Below are positions 11,411-22,626 of a stretch of DNA of 64,000 bases, one piece after another. The stretch spans positions 89,560,000 through 89,623,999 of the forward strand of contig JBCNJP010000010.1 of the NCBI GenBank assembly GCA_039602395.1, given 5' to 3'. The notes beneath the pieces were generated by a model. The model did no database searches, was not told where the DNA came from, and saw only the letters and a list, made by a program, of their open reading frames with translations. How positions within the stretch are numbered: position 1 is the stretch's first letter; each line of letters opens with the position of its first letter. The translations under genes were made by a program, and so were the position numbers. This stretch comes from Deinandra increscens subsp. villosa (lineage: Eukaryota; Streptophyta; Magnoliopsida; Asterales; Asteraceae).

Positions 11411-12180
11411 CTGGGTTAGAAGTAGACAAGGCCAAAATTGACACTATCTCTCGTCTACCCCCACCATCTTCCGTCCGCGACATCCGCAGTTTCCTCGGAC
11501 ATGCAGGTTTCTACCGCTGTTTCATCAAGGACTTCTCCAAGATCTCTAGGCCCTTGACAAAACTGCTGGAGAAAGAAGCTGTCTTCAACTTCGACAAAGA
11601 CTGTACAGAAGTTTTCTCCCTCCTAAAGGACAAACTTGTCCATGCACCTATCATGACTGCGCCTGACTGGTCTCTGCCCTTTGAGATCATGTGTGACGCT
11701 AGTGACTATACTGTGGGGGCAGTATTAGGTCAACGGAAAGACAAAACACTTCCACCCAAAACGCTAAACAACACCCAGGAAAACTATACCTTTACCGAAA
11801 AAGAGTTGTTAGCGGTGGTGTTTGCGTTTGAGAAGTTTCGTTCGTACTTGGTGTTGTAAAAAACTATCGTTTTCACTAATAACGCAGCCATCAGATACTT
11901 GTTCAAGAAGCAAGATGCTAAGCCTAGGCTCATCCGTTGGATTCTTCTGATTCAAGAGTTCGACATTGAGATAAGGGATAAGAAAGGTGTTGAGAACACT
12001 ACCGTTGATCACCTGTCAAGACTCGAAAGCGATACGCAGACTTCAGGAGGAGAAATCAATGAAAGGTTTCCTACAGAATACCTCGAAAAAGTTGACTCTT
12101 CTGCTGAACCCTGGTTTGCAGACATGGCAAACTACCTCACAAGAGGCCTCATACCTAGAGGATTAACACATCAATAGTGA
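11411..12180 (+). pseudogene. Athila RT thumb and RNase H, broken
   Basis: 11554-12177 is one frame with a stop at 11857. It starts in the RT connection (T-K-L-L-E-K), then RNase H: M-C-D-A-S-D-Y-T-V-G-A-V-L (first Asp present), T-E-K-E-L-L-A-V-V (Glu present), and F-T-N-N-A-A-I-R-Y-L, where Ty3 elements usually have T-D-H, so a catalytic Asp is Asn here. It ends with the D-H-L-S-R-L motif typical of the RNase H/integrase boundary. Confidence 0.85.
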
Positions 12181-13352
12181 AGAAAAATCTTCGCTGACGT
12201 TAAATATTTCATATGGGAGGACCCATACCTTTTCAAGGTATGCGCCGACCAACTCATCAGAAGATGTGTCTATGGTATGGAGACCGTTAGCATCCTTAAA
12301 CACTGTCATTCTGGACCTTGCGGTGGCCATCATAGAGCCAACGCCACTGCAAGGAAAGGCCTCGACTCTGGCTTTTACTGGCCAACTATATATCAGGACG
12401 CCCACAAACTTGTACAAGCCTGTAACGCCTATTAAAGGACTGGGAACATCTCCGAACGCAATGAGATGCCCCAAAACTACATCCAAATTAGTGAGGTCTT
12501 TGATGTATGGGTACTTGATTTCATGAGACCATTCCCAACTTCGAGAGGGAAGAACTACATCCTTGTGGCCGTAGACTACGTCTCAAAATGGGTCGAAGCA
12601 GAAGCTTTACCCACTAATGATGACCGAGTAGTTGTCAAATTCCTCAAAAAGTTGCTTTCTAGATTCGGAATTCCAAGAGCCTTAATAGGAGAAAGAGGTA
12701 CGCACTTCTGTAAATATCAAATGGAAAGAGTCCTAGCTCGGTATGGAGTAATCCACAAATTCTCAACAGCTTACCATCCCCAAGAAAAGCTGAAGTGACT
12801 AACCGGGGCATAAAACAAATCCTGGAAAAAGCTGTTTGTAATAACTGAAAGGATTGGGCTGATAAATTCGACGATGCACTCTGGGCATTTCGGACAGCAT
12901 ATAAGAATCCAATTGGTACCACCCCTTACAGAATGGTTTAAGGCAAAGCCTACCATCTTCCAGTTAAATTAGAACACAAGGCTTATTGGGCCCTACATAC
13001 TCTTAACATGGACCTTCAAAAGTCACGTCAAACTCGACTCGGTCAACTAACCGAACTCGAGGAATTACGCGACCATGCCTACAACAACTCCAGCATCTAC
13101 AAGGATCGAACCAAGAGATATCATGATTTGAAATTGAAGAAGCTACAGAGAATTCAAGAAGGAGATAAGGTTCTGCTATACAACTCCAATTTAAGATTAT
13201 TTCCCGGGAAGCTGAAATCCACATGGACTGGATCCTACCAAGTGGTTCGTGTTTACCCCCACGGTGCCGTTGACATCCGCGACAAAGATGAAACAATATT
13301 CAAAGTCAACGGGCCACCGTCTAAAACTCTACGAAGGAATCTTCGATCATGA
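12181..13352 (+). pseudogene. Athila integrase, broken
   Basis: The zinc domain at 12300-12440 has H-C-H-S-G-P-C-G-G-H-H and then C-N-A-Y, so the second Cys of the C-x2-C pair is Tyr and a stop follows. The core is open at 12466-12798: W-V-L-D-F-M-R-P-F-P carries the first Asp, but the second Asp block reads G-E-R-G-T-H-F, where D-R-G is expected. A stop (12796) and frameshift follow. The C-terminal domain is open at 13008-13352 (G-D-K-V-L-L, F-P-G-K-L-K-S-T-W-T-G). It is catalytically dead. Confidence 0.85.
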
Positions 13353-14058
13353 TGAAGAAAACCTCCTCTAGAGGATGATACGCATAGTGTATCAACGGGT
13401 CCGACCTAGGACCCGGAAATAAACTCATGTCATCTATCCATAGTGTAGAAAGTCAATAAGTGGTAAAATATCCGACACAGGAGCACGCCCCCGTGCCCAT
13501 TCAGACACGCCCCGTGTCGCCGGTCGCTGATTAGAATATCAGAAGCCTTGAGGCAGTGTTGGCCTCATGTGACTTCTCCTTAGGCTTCTTATACAGCCCT
13601 CCACTCATCTTTCACTCTCACAGCCAGGAAAAGAAGTCAAAGAAGAAACATTCCCTTTAAGGTAACCTTCTTCTTGCCTCTCCGTTTTCTTCTTCATAAA
13701 CATGCCACATAAGGGCATGAACATCAAGACATTCTCTGCTCTTCATGGCCTTTCTCCAGCCTTTTCTTCACCATCTTGTTTTCTCAACCTTCCAAGCATA
13801 GTGGTTTAGCCACTAAAACCCATTTTAGTTGTTTTGAGTTTCCTATATCAAGTTTTTGCTCAAAACAGATGCTAAACCTTGTTCTAAACCGGTTTTTGAA
13901 AGAAAGAAACGGAAAAGGGTTGAGAAAACACAGCTTCACTCAAAATTTCAAGCTCATTATTGACGGTTCGAAGAACAACATGGGTCGTGCCCAAGTAGGC
14001 ACGGGCCGTGCTACCTGCTGTTCTTGCATGAATCTTGTATCTTCATTTTTTTGCAGCG
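13353..14058 (+). other. Spacer between integrase and downstream ORF
   Basis: This is non-coding as far as I can see. It has GC-rich near-palindromic motifs of the same kind as the LTR (13485-13520 and 13985-14015, for example GGCACGGGCCGTGC). A pyrimidine-rich tract ending TTTTTTTGCAG (14046-14056) lies directly before an ATG at 14059 and looks like a 3' splice site. Confidence 0.55.
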
Positions 14059-14442
14059 ATGGTGGTCATCAAGGATATCAATGAAAGTAACTCTCAACCA
14101 GAGGCACATCCCTCGATTCAAAGTTTGCTCAACCAAGTGCTAACTGTTCGAGTAAGCCTTGATGATGCTTACGAGCGGGAGTTAGAGCTCAATGAGAGAG
14201 TAAACTTTCTGACAATAGCTTTCGAGTTCCTAGCATGGAGCTTGGCTAATCTGACCGAAAGGATTGACTCCTTCTTCTCGCCCCCTTTTGTCCCCTCCGA
14301 TGTGCCATGGCCGGAGGCGGAGGTCCCCGACGATGTCCAGTTCGTCACCGAGATGCTACACTTGATACCCCCCAAACTTTTCAAAAATTTGTCATCTAAA
14401 AAAGGAACGATACACATAATAGTTTTCCTCCTAAAAATTTAG
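14059..14442 (+). pseudogene. Extra ORF at the env position of the Athila element
   Basis: I do not recognise this protein. The frame from the ATG at 14059 has about 127 codons. The first third is acidic and probably helical (L-D-D-A-Y-E-R-E-L-E-L-N-E-R-V), followed by a Pro-rich segment and a short hydrophobic end. Athila elements often have an additional ORF between pol and the 3' UTR. No signal peptide or clear membrane anchor is visible here, so it cannot be called an envelope protein. The start is chosen because it follows the splice-acceptor-like tract. The last 20 or so codons may be run-on. Confidence 0.4.
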
Positions 14443-15521
14443 CTAAATTCCATTGATTTATAAGCAAATTTTTAAAAATAAATTGAAATATTCGTTTATG
14501 GCAAAATGAGCATATTTATTTTTTGAAGAACTTGTTTATCCCCTTCCCCGTATCCAATGAGAATTTGAGCCCAATTATAGCATGATCACCTATGAGCATG
14601 CTCTTTCCCTAAACATTGAGAGAAACCCGGTGATCCGGCAGAGGTAGAACTTGACATGTGGATACGTTCCAAGATGGAAAAAAGTGAGAACATTTATTTA
14701 AATGATTAAGGCACCTAGGATTTTCCCGCCTCCGCTTCTTAACCCCTTTTCCTTCACTCCAAAAAATACACCTAGTTAACCCCCTTTGAGCCTAAACCTT
14801 TCGTTTCAAAACCTTTTGTTTTTTATTTTGGAAACACCTTATGCAAAATAACCTACCCCTTTTATTTCTCTATTATTTTCGTGAAAAGCAGTATTTTCTC
14901 TCAAAACTTAAGTTGGTGACTTTTTCTTTCAGAATCAAATAAAGACATAATATCGATCCAAGGGTCATAGATCTGCATCCAGTTGTCGCAAAATCTTCTT
15001 TTCCTCTTAAAAAAGCAAAGCTCTCTAGAATTATTTATTCTTTTAAAGAAAAGTCACTCACAAAAACCAAGTTTTTAGAAAACCCGCTCTTTACAATTTT
15101 TACCCATTTTTCTCCCATATCCAAACCCTTACCCCAAACCTACCCTCTAAGCCCTCATGATACTTAAGTGAATTCCAGTGAAATCTATGGCTTTTCGATC
15201 ACATTTCAAGCCTATGCTTTCTGCTCGTCTTCACCCAGGTATGAGTGTTCACCCAAATTATCAGATACAATCCCTAAGAGTTGAGTGAATGTTTGTGAGG
15301 CTAACAAGTTTGGATGAAAATAAATTTCAGTAAAATTGCCATGAATTTTTGTATTTCAATAAAAATAAAGAAAATAAAAAATAAGTCAATGGAATAAAAA
15401 TGCCAAAATGACGGAGGACCACTTTTGTGCTGTATCTGACCTTTAAGACACAAGCTGATGAGATCTTTGGGACTATTGGGTTTATCCTGTAAAAAGTTTT
15501 GCTTGTGGACAACCAAACGTT
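14443..15521 (+). other. Athila 3' untranslated region
   Basis: This is about 1.1 kb with no convincing gene. Its reverse complement matches much of 2195-3500, the 3' region of the minus-strand Athila, so the long non-coding 3' region is a shared element feature. Confidence 0.65.
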
Positions 15522-15537
15522 TAAGTGTGGGGATATT
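15522..15537 (+). other. Athila polypurine tract
   Basis: TAAGTGTGGGGATATT lies directly before the 3' LTR start TGATAAACC (15538). It primes plus-strand DNA synthesis. The complement of the same tract is at 2195-2210. Confidence 0.75.
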
Positions 15538-15912
15538 TGATAAACCTTAAATTATACATATTTTTATAACAAATATCTCTCACAAAACGGCACAAATCTG
15601 AGTCACTAACATCAAAACAAGTGTCTTTTGTTTTCTTTTTAGTTTTTCAGGTTTAGAAGTGTGGAAAATACAAAAGGAGATGATTATGAACAGGGCCGGT
15701 CCTAAGAATTTAAAGGCCATGTTTGAGCTTAAAAAAATGGGCCCCATTCAAAAATAAAATTGTAAATAGAAAAGGTTCTTCAATAACACAAAAAATAAGT
15801 TATAATGATAAACATAAGAAAATTATGGTTTTAAAATGACATTCTAAGTAGTTACCGACAAATCTTGCTGATCTCTTAGCATTTGTATAGCAAATTGATT
15901 GATCAAATCTTC

Positions 15913-15971
<59 letters not shown>

Positions 15972-16756
15972 GAAAATATGGGCCCTCGAAAATGATGGGC
16001 CCTGTTCCGTCGCACTTCTCGCACATGCTCGGGGCCCCAGTGATTATGAACAAAAAATAGATTAAAGAAATATCAAAGTCCTAGATCTTCCAAGCCTAGC
16101 ACGCCCCGTGCCCAAGCTAGCACGCCCCATGCCCAAGCTATCACGCCTCGTGCCGAACCCGAAGATCCTCCCGAAAAGATTTTGATCGCACACCCTGTGT
16201 CTCTAATGGCAAACCGTGTCATCTGACACAGCACGACCCATGCCCAAGCCAACATGACCCCGTGTCATGTCAGAAGGAAGATACCGGATCTTGATGCTGA
16301 GTCAGCATGGCTCGTGCCCAAGCTAGCATGCCCCGTGCCATGTCAGAAGGAAGATACCGGATCTTGATGCTGAGCCAGCATGAACCGTGTCCAAGCTAGC
16401 ACGCCCCGTGCCATGTCAGACTCCAGCCTATAAATAGCGGACTCCTCCTCATTTGCAACTCGCTCAATTCTTTTCTTTCTCTCTTACGGTTTTGAGTCAT
16501 TTAGTGTTTTCGAGTCTTGTAATCGACTTTATAAGAACTTTAACTTAAGCAAGAACTTGTAAGCATTTTGTCTATGAAATCTTCTTTTTCTCTTAAGCAA
16601 ATCTTTAAAGTCATGACTGGCTAAATTCTTATACTTACTTGGGAGGTGACAACCCTCTAGTGGGTTGGGTAATGACCTCCTAAGCTCTCTCAAGGTGTGT
16701 CTAATGACTTTATGAAAACCCTTTTTATTGAAAGTTTATTATTGATTTTCTGAACC
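15538..16756 (+). mobile_element. Athila 3' LTR, truncated
   Basis: It matches 4017-4857 from the first base, with the TATA box at 16429-16436. A 349-bp insertion (15692-16040) interrupts it. The LTR ends at 'TGAACC' (about 16756). The R/U5 half found at 7937-8875 is missing, and minus-strand Ty3 repeat DNA follows. Confidence 0.8.
15692..16040. mobile_element. 349-bp insertion with 11-bp target duplication
   Basis: It is bounded by exact copies of TGATTATGAAC (15681-15691 and 16041-16051). The site occurs once, uninterrupted, in the 5' LTR near 4161, so the empty site is known. The element starts AGGGCCGG and ends GGGGCCCCAG, with only loosely complementary ends, and contains a (TA)n tract at about 15918-15966. 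It has no coding capacity. The class is uncertain: an 11-bp duplication would fit a MULE-like or retroposed element. Confidence 0.7.
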
Positions 16757-19161
16757 CATCATGTATATAACATTAAATTCTCTCAAATTGGTAACAAATA
16801 CGTCACATAACTCAAATATATGCACACATTAGGTCAAAACAAGCAATTTTGGTCGGTTTTGGCATACGTATCGATTTTGGAAAATTCACCAACGATTCGC
16901 GACTCGATCAAGTGTGCGATGACTCATGACATGATAATTGATTATTAGACTCATAAAAAAATGTTGAATTTGATATATGATGACCAAATCCAAGATTCTC
17001 GGTAAACAACGAACCGTGTACCGAAATCGTGTAAAAACCCCAAATTGCTTTATTTTTAATTCGAGACAACCAATTTTATTCCAATTGGTTGTAATTAAGT
17101 ATTCGGTTTTGAAAAGTGATTATAAATCATTTAGGTCCATTAATTAAGGTATAATCACCCGAAAATTCTTCTGTTTCTCAATAATTTACAAACCGATAAA
17201 TCGTGAAAGTTCAAAACGGGTCAGGTTTCTCAATCGGTATTTTGCAAATGTTACAGTCTCCCCTACTTTAGGGAATTTCATCCCGAAATTAAAAGAGACT
17301 TAAAATTTTAAAAGGAAATAGTAGTTAAAAGGGTTTTTACCAATAATTAACACATTTTGTCATTTAGAAACCAACATACAGATGACATAAGAGATTTCAC
17401 CAAGGATAGTAATATATTCTCGATTACTGAATCAATTATATCAGCACCAAATCTTTACCCGGCCACATGGGTTAGGTTTAGAATGGCGGCTGCGGAGAAT
17501 GGATTGTGATATAACCAATGATCAAAGACATACCCCACACACACACTATTCTCGGTCCTACAACAACCAACAGTCAACCGATCATGACACAACAACATAG
17601 GGTGACCAACAGAAACTGAGTGATAGATTAGAGTAATATATTAGGACCAAACCAGAATCAACCAATAAGATTAACCAAAGATAATGGACCATAGTCTCCC
17701 CTACTTTAGGGGCGAGACTGGGGTTTAGAAAACTTAGGTGAGTAATAGATGCAACATGGATTTTTCAAAGTATCCCAACTCAATCACATTGATTCACATT
17801 GATCAGCATAGAATAAACCAAATCCAATACTGATAATTGAAAACGCTAGAGCGAATGGATCGTGATCCAGTTCGACATCATTGTGTATGCTAAACGGTTA
17901 ATAATTCGTGTAAATAAAACGCAATCTCTCATTCAGTAAACTAGTACGAATTACAAAGAGACTCGGAGTCGTTTCACACTACAAAACACACACATAAGCT
18001 AAACTCGTTACAGATTTCAAACCTATCAACCTATTTATAGACACACTGTTGTCCGAACCCTTCAGCTGGTCCGAACCCTAGGTTCGGCATAGGTTCGGCA
18101 AGGGTTCGGCCTTCAGGACTTGTTGAAATCTTGAACTCTTCAAAAGCTTTTTATGATCTAGCATGTTGCCACATTCATGTACTAACAATAATAATGATAA
18201 ACAAAACTTTGGAGCTCCAGACTTCTTATCCAAACAAAGAGTCAAGCTCTAGTGTACCGGATGGGTAGCGACCCACATCCGGATTACCTTACAAGACACG
18301 ATATCTGGACAGAATCTGAATCAGCCCTCACTAAAACCTAAGACCTATACCCCACCACCAATATCGATCGTATGCTAAGCTAGCATCACACACAGTCGTC
18401 GGTAGCAGCGCGTATGAGTCTCTGATTTTGCAAGAGTAGAGTAATGATCAACACTCGAATTAGTGATATGCAACCGAAAATTCAAGTGATGATCACCAAA
18501 AGGCTTAAAACAAATGACACCAAAAGAAATTGAGTACCACGAACTAAACGAAAATTCACGCATTGGATGCCATGAGCTGATTAGCACTCGCTTGGGTGTC
18601 ACGACTACTGTGATCCGAATGGTACATTGAGAACAACATAACTCCACTGTCTTGGAATGAACCACATGATTCGTGGTGTATGAATTCGATGACATGAGTT
18701 GAATTACATGATCCGAGATGGATGAATTCGTTAACATGAGTTCAATTACATGATCCGAGATGGATGCATTCGATAACATGAATCAAACAGCACGTCCCGA
18801 AATACATGTATCGATAACGTGAACCGAACAACATGTCTCGAAATACATGTACCGATAACATGAATCGAACAACATGCTTCGAAATACATGTATTGATAAC
18901 AGGAACCAAACATCATGACTCGAAATCCATGTACCCGATGATATAAACCGGATAGCATGACTCGAAATGCATGAGCCCAATAACATGAATCGAATAACAT
19001 GACTCGAAATGCATGAGCCCGATAGCATGAATCGTATAGCATGACTCGAATACATGAGTCCGATAACACGAACCGAATAGCATGACTCAAAGTACATGGG
19101 TTCCATAACGTAAATCAACTGTCATGACTCGAAATACATGAACTCAATAACATAGACTAAT
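16757..19161 (-). repeat. Repeat block copy 2 (pairs with 4858-7382)
   Basis: This is the 3' flank of the truncated Athila LTR. 16757-17255 is part of a minus-strand Ty3 LTR (minus start TGTAACATTTGC) and 17256-17275 is the complement of its polypurine tract (CCTAAAGTAGGGGAGAC on the minus strand). The rest is non-coding internal DNA ending in the 42-bp minisatellite. It lacks about 123 bp found in copy 1, the junction being at 'CTCGGTCC' near 17558. It continues beyond 19161, unlike copy 1. Confidence 0.75.
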
Positions 19162-19162
19162 G

Positions 19163-20265
19163 GGTTGTTTGTTTTTGCTTAATACATCTTCAGGGGAGGT
19201 TATGTCTGCAGGCGCGCATACATATGCCTTGAAGACTGTTTGATTTTTTCTTTTCTTATAAAGATCTTATTTAAGCTTAAAACCTCTTAAAAAAGCTTAT
19301 AATCCTATGTTTATTTCATCTTCACACTAGAACTCACAAAAACAAAAGACCCACCACCACCACCACCACCACCCCACCACCACCACCACCACCACCACCA
19401 CCACCACACACCACCACCACCCCCCACCACCACCACCACCACCAACACCACACCACCACCACCACCAAACCAGCACACACACACCACCACCACCAACACC
19501 ACACCACCACCACCAACACCACCCCACCACCAACACCACCACCAACAACATCAACACCACCACCAACACCATACCACCACCACAACACCACCACCACCCC
19601 ACCCTACCCACCACCACCAGACCATCACCAACACCACCACCATCACCACCACCACCACACCCACCACACCACCACCAACACCTCACCACCACCACCACCA
19701 TCACACCGCCACCACCACCACCACACCACCACCACCACCACCACCACCACACCACCACCACCACACCACCACCACCACAACCACCACCACCACACCCACC
19801 ACCAACACCACACCATCACCACCACCACACCGCCACCACACCAACACCACCACCACCACACCCACCACCACCACCACCAACACCACACCACCACCACCAC
19901 CACCCCCACCCCCACCCCACCCCCCCCCCACCACCACCACCAACACCACACCACCACCACCACCACCCCCACCCCACCCCCCCACCACCACCACCACCAT
20001 TTTACTTATGTTTTCATGTTATTGATATTTGGTTTTATTTCTGTATTTATATTGTAATTTGGATTTTGAACATTAAATGACCTTTATTTAGTAATATAAG
20101 TTTGACAGTTATATGTTTTTTCTGTTTTTGCAGATAGTGTCAAGTTTATAAAACAAACCGTCTTATATTTTCAGATTAGAGATCTTCAGACAACATCTTC
20201 AGCTGCAGACATAAAATCAGATGAAATTAGGCCACAGACAGTTTTATCTGCAAAAACAAACAACC
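19163..20265. mobile_element. hAT-like non-autonomous element
   Basis: It has perfect 16-bp terminal inverted repeats, GGTTGTTTGTTTTTGC (19163-19178) and its complement (20250-20265). Subterminal CTGCAG motifs occur near both ends. There is no transposase frame. No clean 8-bp target duplication was found. Most of the interior is a CAC/CCA-rich expansion (19351-20000). The first 166 bp also occur, truncated, at 7383-7550. Confidence 0.65.
19351..20000. repeat. Imperfect (CAC)n/(CCA)n expansion
   Basis: About 650 bp of almost pure A/C on the plus strand (G/T on minus) is built from CAC and CAA-CAC units with runs of C. Long minus-strand frames that translate to Val/Gly/Trp runs are artefacts of the triplet composition. 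Confidence 0.95.
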
Positions 20266-20365
20266 TCTAAATAACATAACTTAAAATGTGAGAATCCTGG
20301 TAACATAAATCATATACCATAACTTGAAATGCGGTATATCTAATAATATAAACATATCCTGAAAT

Positions 20366-21504
20366 GAAGATTAACTTGATTAACAGTGGTTACCGATCAC
20401 ATTCACCCATAGTACCCTTCAGATGAGGCCAAAGATTAAGAATTAAATGATACACTCGTTGGAATAGATTAACAAACCAAGAAACGGTCATCTAACGATA
20501 GTGTGAAGAAGACTGAATCGCAACCGACACAATCATAAAAGTCATGCAACAATTAGGAGTTGAAAAGAAGGATCGAATCCATGAAATGATGGATACAGAG
20601 TCTAAAGTTAGAATCATTAGTCAATGGTAAAGCAATGATAGGCAAATATGGGGATGAAGCGGCATAAATCAATTCCATAAACTGGCTATTGAGTTCATCA
20701 AGAGCCGAAATCACGAACCTAACTAGCCAAAACACCCAAGAGTTTCTGGTTCGAATACAACGAGATTCCCCATGATAGAGATCAAGGATGAGAAATGAGC
20801 AAATTCACATATCGCCTATGAGGGTGATCACGAACTTGGAAAAGGGCCGTGAAGTTCTGGTTGAAACATGGGACTCAGAACCGGACACTGCCGCGAATCA
20901 GATACAAATGAAAGCTGAGACACATGAAGGGCACATATTAAGGAGAGTTAACACAATGGACAAGACAAAACCCCTAAGGAAGAAACGGTCGCACAGAGGC
21001 GGACGATTCCTTAAGGGTTAGATACGATAAGGTGACTGGCATCAAGAGTCGCACAAGCATAAAGGCAATGTGAAAGTCGATTTGGTGAACGGGAGGAAGA
21101 CCTGATGTATCTTTGGATGTCTCCGATTCCCATTTCATTATGATGAATTTCCATAATTATGGGTCCTAAATGCATGTGCTCCATACGCAAGTAACTGTGG
21201 GCATGAGCCCATAGACTGGTTTATCGTTAAAGGTTGCCAGGATCTAAGTGTCCGGGCGAGATACGAATGATTTCCTTAAAGCATATAGATTCTTAATGAT
21301 AACTGAGATAAAACTTCGAAGGTACGATGAGATAAGAGGGAAAGGATCTAAAGATGCTAACGGTGAACAATGCTGAAGAACGAACATCAACGAGTTAGGT
21401 CCCAAGGCAGACATAACTCGATGGTCATGAAGACCAAACTTCGAATGAATAGATTTGATACCGGTACATATATAAGGTTATCTACTCGAAAGGTCGTAAA
21501 GTCA
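20366..21504 (-). other. Non-coding interior of minus-strand Ty3 repeat
   Basis: No convincing gene is present. The single 77-codon plus-strand frame at 20788-21021 has no recognised motif. Position between the minisatellite and the gag/primer region suggests it is the interior of the same minus-strand repeat. Confidence 0.4.
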
Positions 21505-21985
21505 TAAACTCATACACGTGTAATCCCGTGAACATGTGGACTTGTAAACTCATAAATTTCCAAACGGGACACATACCTAGAGGATACATGAGACGTATAA
21601 AATGAAAGCATTGAAAACAGTTAATATGAAATTTTAACAACACATGTGAGTCGTGTGCGCGTAGGCTCGTAACCTGCTTATGAGCCCACTTGTTTGGAAG
21701 TATGCGTGTAATCGTGTAACCAAACAACCTATAAACTTGCGAACCCATCAACTAGAATTTACCCAATATACACAAATAATGATTATATAAGGAATAAATG
21801 ATTCAGAAACCCAAACGTGACAACACATATCCGCGTACATAAGTGCATAAAAGACATAGAACAATATGGTTTCAAACGACATCAAAATAAAGGAAATCCC
21901 TACATAGAAAGTCAATGATTTCAACGATTATAAGGCATTAACATAAGATTTATCAGAAAACATCTGAGTAGGAAGATCCGGTATG
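21505..21985 (-). repeat. Copy of window segment 1-488
   Basis: It aligns with 1-488 throughout by eye. Here the sequence runs on uninterrupted at 'GAAGATCC', whereas at 488 an Athila LTR follows. Confidence 0.65.
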
Positions 21986-22199
21986 GGGTCCACGGACAGC
22001 ATTTCCGTTGACGGCGGCGTTATTGGTAGCTAACAATGAATGCGCCAGAGGAATATAATCAGGGGCACCATAGTAATAGCAATCATAGGTGGAGACAAAG
22101 GAAGTATGGCGAACAAAAAAGGCTTGAGTAGGCATGGGCACCATAGGTTAAAACATTTGAGGCTGAGCTCAAGCTGGCTAGTGACTGGTGCTCCCGAGA

Positions 22200-22405
22200 T
22201 GGCTGGATCGGCGGCATATACCCACATAATGACCAAGAAGGCCACAATTTGAGCATGCCTTAGGGCGTTTGGAAGAACAGGCGGGTTTTGCAGTGGTGGC
22301 ATTGGCATTGGGAGTTTACTGGATTAAATCAAGGAGGACAGCCGTCACTTGACGTACAACTTCCTGAGCCACTCGACGGTTACGGCGACAAATGCGACGA
22401 CCCAT
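22200..22405 (-). pseudogene. Miniature gag of a minus-strand Ty3 element
   Basis: On the minus strand an ATG at 22405 starts M-G-R-R-I-C-R-R-N-R-R-V-A-Q-E, the Arg-rich gag start seen in several plant Ty3 families. After an in-frame stop near 22318 the same frame reaches a perfect C-x2-C-x4-H-x4-C zinc knuckle (C-S-N-C-G-L-L-G-H-Y-V-G-I-C, 22214-22255). There are only about 50 residues between start and knuckle, so the capsid is absent. In the tandem copy at 22449-22626 the codon equivalent to the stop is CAA. Packaging in trans by a relative is possible but unproven. Confidence 0.55.
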
Positions 22406-22626
22406 GCTGAGAAAAGAGAGAAACAATCATGAGACAATGGATACATTAGGAAGAACAGGCGGGTTTTGCATCGGTGGCATTGGCATTGAGAGTTTGCTGG
22501 ATTAAATCAGGGAGGACAGCCGTCACTTGACGTACAACTTCCTGAGCCACTCGACGGTTACGGCGACAAATGCGACGATCCATGCTGAGAAAAGAGAGAA
22601 ACAATCATGAGACAATGGGTACATTA
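22271..22626. repeat. 178-bp tandem duplication of the gag start
   Basis: 22271-22448 and 22449-22626 are near-identical direct repeats covering the gag start, its leader and the motif GGAAGAACAGGCGGGTTTTGC. The outer (5') copy of the gag start has M-D-R-R in place of M-G-R-R. Confidence 0.85.

Larger units (their letters stand above)
4017..16756 (+). mobile_element. Athila-lineage Ty3/gypsy element, degenerate, rearranged 5' LTR
   Basis: The order is 5' LTR (interrupted), primer site, gag remnant, protease-RT-RNase H-integrase, an extra ORF, a 3' UTR with polypurine tract, and a truncated 3' LTR. Athila membership is supported by the primer site at 8883-8900, the C-x2-C-G-G-P-H knuckle of gag, RNase H and integrase of the OTA type, and a long coding-free 3' region. 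Each domain has stops, frameshifts or altered catalytic residues, so the copy cannot be autonomous. The capsid part of gag is missing. The 3' LTR stops at 16756 where unrelated repeat DNA begins. Confidence 0.85.
18660..20365. repeat. 42-bp minisatellite, copy 2, split by a hAT-like element
   Basis: Tandem 42-bp units run to 19161 and resume at 20266 (for example GTAACATAAATCATATACC.. at about 20300) to about 20365. The hAT-like element (19163-20265) therefore landed inside the array. The units after the insertion are more diverged than those before it. Confidence 0.7.

Noticed and set aside
14059..14442. Calling the extra Athila ORF an envelope protein
   Set aside because: No signal peptide, fusion peptide or clear transmembrane anchor can be seen; only the position fits.
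15883..16065. Open frames with Tyr/Ile repeats over 15918-15966
   Set aside because: They arise from the (TA)n tract in the 349-bp insertion.
19311..20000. Several long minus-strand open frames rich in Val, Gly and Trp
   Set aside because: They are translations of the CAC/CCA repeat in three frames; composition alone keeps them open.
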